From: an uncultured Lachnospiraceae bacterium
GTDB taxonomy: Bacteria > Bacillota > Clostridia > Lachnospirales > Lachnospiraceae
Assembly (NCBI GenBank): GCA_947174615.1
Contig: CAMWJQ010000066.1
Coordinates: forward strand, 1-12,125
Length of the DNA stretch: 12,125 nucleotides
Direction: 5' to 3'
Below, one piece after another: positions 6,332-12,125 of this stretch. Each line of letters starts with the position of its first letter. Positions within the stretch are counted from its first letter, which is position 1. The notes under the pieces are model-generated. The model searched no databases. It was not told the DNA's origin and saw only the letters and a program-made list of their open reading frames with translations. Made by a program: the position numbers and the translations under genes.

Positions 6332-7267
6332 CTATATATCATATAAAATCGCACACTGCGCCCCTGCACTTTCCAACTCCTGCCTGATCTCAACAGACGC
6401 GGCATAAGAAGCTGTTATCAGGCAGTTGTACTTGCTGCTTTCTTTTAAATAGTCCTCCGCAGACACAATCTGCTTTCCTCGATATTCCCTGCCAATCTTT
6501 GTGGAAGAATGGTCCACAAAATACTGCACATTTTCAGCGCCCATGATTTCTAATACGATACTGCCAATCAGTCCCGCCCCAAACAATACCACTGGCTTTT
6601 TCGTCTCAAACTTCTGTACTGCCCGCATAACTGCTGCTTCCCATAACTTATACACATCACGAAAACCATAGACTGGAAATCGCTTCTCCTGAGCAAACGG
6701 CTCCTCTATCGTCTCTATCCAAAAGGGCATTTTCTGTGCTACAAGACACCCATCATTCCAATCGTCTGACCAGTCGTCAAGCTGCCCTGTCGTTGGCACA
6801 CCGCCCACCGAAGTATGCCATACTTTTAAATCTGCCCAACTGGCAAGCGCAGCAAATCCGTCTGCGTAATAGCGGTAACAGTCCTTTGGCGCCTTATGCT
6901 CCATACCCGAGCTGGGCGCTATGAGAATACAAAGTCCTGATGGTTTTAATACTCTTGCAATCTCGCGGATTGTGAGCCACGGATATTCGATATGCTCAAA
7001 GACCTGTCCTGACAAAACCAAATCATAAGTTTCGTCTGCGATTTCATCCCAGTGATAAATATCCTTGGGTACTATGTCAACATTTGGTCCTGCTGCCATG
7101 TCCATACCTGTGTATTCATAGCGTGGATTCGTCAAGATTTGGCGATACGTACCATTTACATCATAGCTTCCGATGTCCAGGACCTTGATGGATTCCTTGT
7201 TTTGTGTAAAATATGGTTCGTAATGTCGGATTAAATGTTCCATTCTTAGATAGGATGATTTATGCAT
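6332..7267 (-). CDS. Class I SAM methyltransferase with C-terminal Rossmann module
   Basis: A 311-residue protein. VLDIGSYDVNGTY (29-41) is SAM motif I, D56 in GMDMA follows, SGQVFEHIEYP (86-96) is the motif common to Methyltransf_11-type enzymes, and VLKPSG (106-111) marks the turn before strand 5. Residues 224-309 form the shared module: VVLFGAGLIG (226-235), then VDH at 251-253 in place of the usual DN, then GKQIVSAEDYL (264-274). A methyltransferase followed by such a module resembles sugar C-methyltransferases, whose C-terminal domain has the same kind of fold. This one lacks the cysteine-rich N-terminal domain of those enzymes, so a C-methylated sugar product is only a possibility. The ATG at 7267 has AAGGAG seven bases upstream. 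It begins 18 bases after the previous gene's TAG. Confidence 0.9.
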   Translation of the reverse strand: MHKSSYLRMEHLIRHYEPYFTQNKESIKVLDIGSYDVNGTYRQILTNPRYEYTGMDMAAGPNVDIVPKDIYHWDEIADETYDLVLSGQVFEHIEYPWLTIREIARVLKPSGLCILIAPSSGMEHKAPKDCYRYYADGFAALASWADLKVWHTSVGGVPTTGQLDDWSDDWNDGCLVAQKMPFWIETIEEPFAQEKRFPVYGFRDVYKLWEAAVMRAVQKFETKKPVVLFGAGLIGSIVLEIMGAENVQYFVDHSSTKIGREYRGKQIVSAEDYLKESSKYNCLITASYAASVEIRQELESAGAQCAILYDI

Positions 7268-7285
7268 ATGGTTTCTCCTTCTTCT

Positions 7286-8497
7286 CTATTGCAAACAACC
7301 AGATTGTTTTATGCATGTCAATTGTCTCTTGTACACTTCCCAGTCATTCCTGTTTCTTGTCGTCTTACTCCTGATCACTCCTTTCAGATATCCTTGCTCT
7401 ACAACCGGCACCTCATGAATTGTACTTATCTTCTGAAAAACTTTCTCTGCTGCCACATAATCCAGTGAAGAAACAGCTTGAAATCTCTGGTTAATTTTTA
7501 ACTCCTCATCTTGGTTTTCATAATACCGATACAAATCCCCGCGGGACACAATCCCATATAATTGATCATCAGCTCCTACGATATATAGTACTTCATCCGC
7601 ATACTCCATAAAATGCTGATATAACTTCTCGGTATTCTGCCCAATCTCCTCCAGGTAATAAACTGTTTCGAGCAGTTCAACTCCTACAAAAAAATAATTT
7701 CTCACGTCATCTCCTAGCAGTTTGGCTTGTGCACGATAAAAAATCTCAAATAAATTCATGCATTCTTCATCATAATATTTTTGATATACGTTTTTGTAAC
7801 AATCCATTTCATCTTTTGCCGGCAGACTAGCCCATGTTATAGAAAGCGCCGAAAATACATTCGCAATATTTTTCCTTGTATCTTCATTAATTTCTATTGC
7901 ACCAATGTTCAGCAGTTCTTCCTTGTAATTAAAATACTTTTTTCCGCTCACTGCATCTAAAATAATCTTCGTAGCATAAGAACCTTTTCTGGATATATCA
8001 TGCAGATTCAGCGTAACATCATGCAATACCACAACAGCCCCATCCTTGAGATATGGAAGAATACACAAAAAATCTAACAACTCTCCCGGCAGGGAATGAA
8101 CAGTATCCAACACTACAAAATCAATTCCCCCTCCAATCTCATCAACCACTTTGGGAAGAATATGCCCCAGCAGAAACTTATGATTTGATATAGTTCCAAG
8201 CTCTTCTCTGACTTCATTTAACTGATATCCGGTCACTTTTCCTTGTCTTCTATAACACTGTTCACTCAAATCAACAGAGTACATCTGAGCCTTTATTTGA
8301 AGCAAATCCAAACATTTCATAATAACTGCTGTTGTTCCTCCGCCGGCAACACCAACCTCGACAATCTTATGCGGCTGATATTTCCTGAGCAGACCACATA
8401 TAAAGCCATGCTCTGCCATTGAAATCTCGCAGTAAGCATCCTCCATTTTGTCCAAAATACAATCTGGCTCCAGATATAATTCTATCTGCTGATACAT
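7286..8497 (-). CDS. Class I SAM methyltransferase with C-terminal CBS-like repeats
   Basis: A 403-residue protein. VEVGVAGGGTT (46-56) is SAM motif I, VDLSE with D76 is the motif II acid, DFVVLDTVHS (126-135) and VVVLHDV (155-161) are the later strands. The arrangement recalls metal-dependent O-methyltransferases and the cephalosporin-hydroxylase/Methyltransf_24 group. The C-terminal part (about 297-380) reads like a pair of CBS half-motifs: YIVGADDQLYGIVSRGDLY, then IHEVPVVEQGYLKGVI. CBS domains usually bind adenosyl nucleotides and regulate the attached enzyme. This is the only complete protein in the window without the Rossmann module. It is also AT-rich (80 G/C in the 240 bases 7681-7920, by hand count, against 113 in 4501-4740), which suggests a separate origin. 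The start at 8497 is chosen over 8542 because GGGAGAGGAA sits seven bases before it, and because 8542 would overlap the previous gene. The acceptor is unknown. Confidence 0.85.
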   Translation of the reverse strand: MYQQIELYLEPDCILDKMEDAYCEISMAEHGFICGLLRKYQPHKIVEVGVAGGGTTAVIMKCLDLLQIKAQMYSVDLSEQCYRRQGKVTGYQLNEVREELGTISNHKFLLGHILPKVVDEIGGGIDFVVLDTVHSLPGELLDFLCILPYLKDGAVVVLHDVTLNLHDISRKGSYATKIILDAVSGKKYFNYKEELLNIGAIEINEDTRKNIANVFSALSITWASLPAKDEMDCYKNVYQKYYDEECMNLFEIFYRAQAKLLGDDVRNYFFVGVELLETVYYLEEIGQNTEKLYQHFMEYADEVLYIVGADDQLYGIVSRGDLYRYYENQDEELKINQRFQAVSSLDYVAAEKVFQKISTIHEVPVVEQGYLKGVIRSKTTRNRNDWEVYKRQLTCIKQSGCLQ

Positions 8498-8502
8498 ATA
8501 AT

Positions 8503-8512
8503 TTCCTCTCCC
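8503..8512 (-). promoter_or_regulatory. Ribosome binding site deciding the CBS-methyltransferase start
   Basis: The minus strand reads GGGAGAGGAA, ending five to seven bases before the ATG at 8497. The alternative upstream ATG at 8542 lies inside the previous gene. Confidence 0.7.
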
Positions 8513-8532
8513 TTCATTCTGATGGTATCTCT

Positions 8533-9888
8533 TTATATACAATGTTCTGGTATTCTGTCAACAATCCGGTCTGCATCAATTCCCATGCTGGTTAATTGTG
8601 TACGCACCTGCTCAATACCTTCTCTCATTGATAAAACTACCACTGCATCCTGCTCAACAAGCTCACGGTTTAATACAGATGGTGCGATGACAGGATACCC
8701 AAACTTCTTCTGACCGTGCAGCGCCTTATTGTTATCGCAGAAGCAATACATACGCATGCTGTTTTCATGACAAAACAGCATAAGTCGTTCTCCCCGCATG
8801 CCACATCCAAATATCACAATGGAGCGTCTCTTTATCATACTCTGAAATTCTTGTACCCTTGCGCTTTTTGCTTTCTGCATGTCCATCACCAGCTGCGCAT
8901 GCGCTTCCTGTGATGCCAGCAACAGCTGCAGTCGTTCCCAACGGTCTTGTGTATACATTGTTTGCTCTAAAAGCCCACTCTGAACCGCCTCCGTCACTTG
9001 TTCCCGAAACCAATGATATGGACCGCTTAATCTCCGGTCACGCCAGTCCCCCTTCATCCTGCTCAAAATCTGCTCATATTTTGTAATCAGCGATATACTC
9101 ATTGTGAGATAAAAATATTTTTTATGTACTTCATTCAAAATCCCTGTCAGTCTCAGCTCTTCGTCAATCCATTCAAACTCCTCTTTATAAAATCTAAGTC
9201 CATCTAATTTATTCGAAGAAGCGTCTTCCCGCCCTTGCCTGTATCGGTAAAAACTTTGGTCAAGATATTTGGCTCTTTTCGCATAAGTTTTGACCTGCTG
9301 CAAAAATCCCATATCCTGAAATGCCGCGCCCGGCGACTCATGAAGCCTTATATGGTTTTCCTCTAAAAACTGTCTTTTATAAATCCCTTTCCAAAGCACA
9401 TAGTCAGAAGCTCTCAATGTCGCAATTTCATCAGAATTTAATACCCTTCCATACCAGTCCTGTCTTGTGACATCAAACTGGCGGTGTCTGACATAATAAG
9501 CGCTTCCACTTTGCAGCCGAAAAAATGTGTCAAAGTCCGCTACAGCATAATCCACTGCATCCTTTAGCGCATGGTCATACAAACACTGGTACATGTCCTT
9601 TGCTGCCCAGTCATCACTTTCCAAAATGGCTATATAATCGCCGGACGCAGAATCAAGCCCTATATTGATCTGTTTTCCATAGCTTTTTATACAGCTATCC
9701 AAGACCGTAATTCTTGTGTCCTTTTGGGCATACTCCTCAAGTATCTCCCTCGTCCCGTCCGTAGAGCCAGCATCGACGCAAAGAATCTCCAGCTCACGCA
9801 TTGACTGGCTGATGACACTATCCAGACATTCCCTTATATAAGAAACTACATTCAAAGCCGGTATGATAACAGATACTTTTACATTCAC
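8533..9888 (-). CDS. GT2-family glycosyltransferase with C-terminal Rossmann module
   Basis: A 451-residue inverting GT-A glycosyltransferase. SVIIPALN opens the fold (6-13), VDAGSTDGT (38-46) gives the uridine-binding aspartate, ESDDW (90-94) is the metal-binding DxD equivalent, and AAFQD (188-192) fits the catalytic-base position. Residues 355-446 are the Rossmann module shared across the cluster: GCGMRG at 361-366 and CDNN at 384-387. I place the start at the GTG at 9888 rather than the GTG at 9897. The AGGAAG at 9904-9899 is 10 bases from 9888 but only one base from 9897, and 9888 gives the classic GTGA overlap with the previous stop. The first 115 residues are more than half identical to the GT2 enzyme at 3785-5146, so the two are paralogues. 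Substrates are unknown. Confidence 0.93.
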   Translation of the reverse strand: MNVKVSVIIPALNVVSYIRECLDSVISQSMRELEILCVDAGSTDGTREILEEYAQKDTRITVLDSCIKSYGKQINIGLDSASGDYIAILESDDWAAKDMYQCLYDHALKDAVDYAVADFDTFFRLQSGSAYYVRHRQFDVTRQDWYGRVLNSDEIATLRASDYVLWKGIYKRQFLEENHIRLHESPGAAFQDMGFLQQVKTYAKRAKYLDQSFYRYRQGREDASSNKLDGLRFYKEEFEWIDEELRLTGILNEVHKKYFYLTMSISLITKYEQILSRMKGDWRDRRLSGPYHWFREQVTEAVQSGLLEQTMYTQDRWERLQLLLASQEAHAQLVMDMQKAKSARVQEFQSMIKRRSIVIFGCGMRGERLMLFCHENSMRMYCFCDNNKALHGQKKFGYPVIAPSVLNRELVEQDAVVVLSMREGIEQVRTQLTSMGIDADRIVDRIPEHCI

Positions 9889-11321
9889 GATACCCACACT
9901 TCCTTTAATAGATTATCCCAAAAAGCTGCCTGATTTCCATGCATCTGGCGTTCATATATCGTATCATGAGCACGTATTCCCATGCATTTCAGCATATCGC
10001 GGTTCTGATCCAAATAGCATATCCTATCTACAAGACGATTCAGATCGCCCACTGGAACTACAAATCCATTGCAGCCATCTATCACATCATCTCTTGCACC
10101 TGATACATCCGTTATGACAGGGACTGCGCCCGCTGCCATCGCTTCAGCCTGCGAGATGCTGTGTCCTTCCCATTCCGAACAACTGACCATGATATCCTGT
10201 CCTCTCCAAAAATCAGGAATGTTTTTTCTATCGATGTATCCCATGATTTTGATACATTTCTCCAGCCGATTCTCCTGTACCTTCTGACTGAGCATTTCGC
10301 TGTAAGCACCTGTTCCTGCGACAGACAGACAAAACTCGATGCCCAGTTCTCGCAACCGCAAGGCTGCCTCCATCAGTAAATCTGCCCGTTTCTGTGTCAC
10401 TGTCACTCTGCCGGCATATCCAATCCGCAATGGGACATTTCCTTCACTCCACGTTCTTTCCAGATGTTTATCGCAGGGTATCACCCAATCAAGACACATC
10501 ATTTTGCCCCTGCTCATCCCATAGGATAACTGCTTGTCTTTCATGAGGGAACTGATGACCATGCATCGGTCAAGGTACTCCTGCCACAAACTATAGGCTT
10601 CATAATACGGCTGGTCATCATTGTGCTGTACAGCGATGATCCGCACCAGCTCCGGATACTGCGCCTTGGCGATGCAGGCGGACCAGAATATGTATTGTGG
10701 AAAGTTACAGATAATGGTACATGGCAGGTTCTTCGCGATCGCACGCACGCACAAATCGATCCGTTCCCTCTCCTCTGCGCACTCGTTATATCGAAATTTA
10801 TATGCCGGATATGTCTTATCTATCGAAGTTTCCAATGTATTGTCAATGGTCAGATAAGCCCCTTCAATCCCCTGCTTCCTCAACACTCCTGCAAGCTCGT
10901 AGGACCATGCCTCAACGCCTCCAAGCACCATGCCATTTTGCAGATCAAACAGCACCTTCCGGCATGTTTGAGGCGGGTTTCTCAAAATCCGCTTTGTAGA
11001 ACTGTATCCATCTACTGCATGGTAAAACAAATAATTTCGAATGCTGTGATATCCAGCAATAATCTTGCGTGCTGCAATTCCCAGCCCTAGCAGTTGACTG
11101 TAAATTACTTGCTCGTCTCTACACGTAATGAATATATAATCAAACACAACGCTTTTTAACCTGTCCGCGCCATAAACAGGAAGCTCCTCACAGACGCCTC
11201 CCTGCAAGGCATTGCTGTTGTCTATAAAACCTTCTGGTTTTACCCCCCAGCTTTTCAGATACCGAAGCCAGTACTTCCCCTGTTTCCCAGCTCCGAAAAG
11301 GTATATCTTCCACTTTGCCAT
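9885..11321 (-). CDS. GT4-family glycosyltransferase with N-terminal Rossmann module
   Basis: A 478-residue protein. Residues 4-90 form a Rossmann-like module: IYLFGAGKQG at 6-15 is the nucleotide-type loop, and IDN at 33-35 is the acidic end of the second strand. From about residue 120 it is a GT-B retaining glycosyltransferase of the GT4 type. LGGVEAWS (133-140) is the N-lobe glycine loop. GYAGRVTVTQKRADLL (301-316) gives the basic donor-phosphate residues R305 and K311. EGHSISQAE (385-393) is the EX7E donor motif, followed by AGAVPVITD. It should transfer a sugar from a nucleotide donor to a growing glycan in the cytosol; donor and acceptor cannot be told. The ATG at 11321 is preceded by AGAGGGAG at a good distance. 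The TGA stop overlaps the GTG start of the next gene by four bases, so translation is probably coupled. Confidence 0.93.
   Translation of the reverse strand: MAKWKIYLFGAGKQGKYWLRYLKSWGVKPEGFIDNSNALQGGVCEELPVYGADRLKSVVFDYIFITCRDEQVIYSQLLGLGIAARKIIAGYHSIRNYLFYHAVDGYSSTKRILRNPPQTCRKVLFDLQNGMVLGGVEAWSYELAGVLRKQGIEGAYLTIDNTLETSIDKTYPAYKFRYNECAEERERIDLCVRAIAKNLPCTIICNFPQYIFWSACIAKAQYPELVRIIAVQHNDDQPYYEAYSLWQEYLDRCMVISSLMKDKQLSYGMSRGKMMCLDWVIPCDKHLERTWSEGNVPLRIGYAGRVTVTQKRADLLMEAALRLRELGIEFCLSVAGTGAYSEMLSQKVQENRLEKCIKIMGYIDRKNIPDFWRGQDIMVSCSEWEGHSISQAEAMAAGAVPVITDVSGARDDVIDGCNGFVVPVGDLNRLVDRICYLDQNRDMLKCMGIRAHDTIYERQMHGNQAAFWDNLLKEVWVS
9899..9904 (-). promoter_or_regulatory. Ribosome binding site deciding the GT2 start
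   Basis: The minus strand reads AGGAAG here. It lies 10 bases before the GTG at 9888 and one base before the in-frame GTG at 9897. Only the first distance is workable, which favours 9888 and the four-base overlap with the GT4 gene. Confidence 0.65.
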
Positions 11322-11340
11322 GTATGCTCCCTCTTGCCAG

Positions 11341-12125
11341 CTATGTCTCCCACACTGCGTACCCCTTATTCACCATATCATCGATGCTCCGAATCGTATC
11401 CATATCAAGACATTCACCTGTTAAATCTGTCAAATCCATGGTATTGAGTACCACATTGGGTAAACTTCCGCCCATGGTTTCTTTTCCTACCGGAAAGCTG
11501 CTGTAATACTCAACGAAATAGTCTCTCACACCCTCCTGAATATCCAGCATATGACGAATATCCCAATCTGTCCGATACTCTCTTGCATACAGAAATTTTC
11601 CATCATCATCCATTCCCACAATATTCGTCTCCGGAGAAGAAAAACAGTACTCCATGAGTGTCCGTCTTACATTGATATCGTCCAGCCTCAAATACTCCCC
11701 TTGATCCTCATAAAATGACTGCACTTTTCTTAATGTACGCGTATTATGAATCTTGCCCAGATAAAGCCCGTGCAGTTCAAATGGAACAAACTGTTCTAAC
11801 AGATATTGCACAGTCCCCCGGCAATAGGAATCAAAAAAACCGTACTCCATATTTTCATGCAGTCCGATTGCACTCATATATGACAAATACTGCTGCCTGA
11901 CCACAGCCGCTTTTCTGAGAATTTTATCCTTATAAAGCATAACATACGTTCGTCTGTCCATATTGACGCAAGGCACAGTTTCCGCCCTGTCAATGAAAAA
12001 TCTCTTTTCCAGTAATTCCTGCGGTTCATAGACGTCATCATACTTTAAATAAAAATCAATGTGTTCCTCGTCCGTTAACGATGCCAGATAACATATTCTT
12101 CTGGATGTTTTAAAATATACAGCCT
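11341..12125 (-). CDS. HAD-hydrolase-like glycan cluster protein, 3' part (5' end outside window)
   Basis: The frame is open from the window edge to a TAG at 11343-11341, giving 260 visible residues. A GTG at 11976 could open a shorter frame, but the 49 codons before it read cleanly as protein, so the gene starts upstream of this window. The visible part has no HAD catalytic DxD. It has the features I associate with the C-terminal half of COG5610-type predicted HAD hydrolases found among glycosyltransferases: an aspartate followed by RGTVQ and then HGLYLG (visible residues about 98-124), and later a 'LMEYCFSSPETN' stretch. In that family the hydrolase half precedes this region. The next gene starts 19 bases downstream, so they are probably co-transcribed. 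The coding call is firm; the family call is tentative because the diagnostic half is missing. Confidence 0.6.
   Translation of the reverse strand, partial: AVYFKTSRRICYLASLTDEEHIDFYLKYDDVYEPQELLEKRFFIDRAETVPCVNMDRRTYVMLYKDKILRKAAVVRQQYLSYMSAIGLHENMEYGFFDSYCRGTVQYLLEQFVPFELHGLYLGKIHNTRTLRKVQSFYEDQGEYLRLDDINVRRTLMEYCFSSPETNIVGMDDDGKFLYAREYRTDWDIRHMLDIQEGVRDYFVEYYSSFPVGKETMGGSLPNVVLNTMDLTDLTGECLDMDTIRSIDDMVNKGYAVWET

Noticed and set aside
11974..11976. GTG at 11976 as the start of the first gene
   Set aside because: The frame is open for 49 more codons to the window edge with ordinary protein-like sequence (RRICYLASLTDEEH and so on), so the gene begins outside the window.
1..12125. Plus-strand open reading frames of 60-155 codons
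   Set aside because: All lie opposite well-supported genes with recognisable domains, lack good ribosome sites and show no domain-like sequence. They are shadows of the minus-strand genes.

Overview
The window is one strand-coherent block of nine protein genes, all read right to left (minus strand). It looks like the interior of a surface-glycan or glycoconjugate assembly cluster. Strong AGGAGG-type ribosome sites, short gaps, middling base composition and the style of the multidomain proteins suggest a Firmicute, most likely a gut clostridium of the Lachnospiraceae type. That placement is inference from protein style, not from a marker gene. There is no RNA gene, transposase, integrase, CRISPR array or transporter in view, and no protein shows an obvious signal peptide or membrane segment, so all nine products look cytosolic. 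The flippase, polymerase or export genes, and the main promoter, must lie outside.

In order of transcription: the 3' part of a HAD-hydrolase-like protein (edge to 11341); a GT4 glycosyltransferase (11321-9885); a GT2 glycosyltransferase (9888-8533, GTGA overlap with the previous gene); an AT-rich methyltransferase with CBS-like repeats (8497-7286); a small-molecule type methyltransferase (7267-6332); an FkbM methyltransferase (6268-5207); a second GT2 glycosyltransferase paralogous to the first (5146-3785); a 240-base gap with two inverted repeats and a tandem direct repeat; a four-part protein of methyltransferase-like, kinase-like, Rossmann and cytidylyltransferase domains (3544-1217); and a TIM-barrel sugar isomerase-like protein (1152-76) whose frame is broken by a single TGA but continues to the window edge.

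The unifying feature is a Rossmann-like module of about 90 residues, with a GxG loop, then an acidic 'DN' about 25 residues later, then G...P.h.P..h. It occurs in seven of the nine proteins, fused to five different kinds of enzyme, at either end or in the middle. It resembles the nucleotide-sugar-binding N-terminal domain of PglD and the C-terminal domain of sugar C-methyltransferases. It could be a shared ligand-binding or docking part that ties the pathway together. The genes would jointly supply sugars (two GT2, one GT4), methyl decorations (up to four methyltransferase-like domains) and a CDP-activated alcohol or amine (cytidylyltransferase with a kinase-like neighbour). The final structure cannot be read from sequence.

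The items most worth checking are the in-frame TGA at 76-78, which replaces a glycine of the shared module, the shared module itself, and the four-domain protein, whose parts could in principle carry a kinase-methyltransferase-cytidylyltransferase route to a CDP-linked headgroup.
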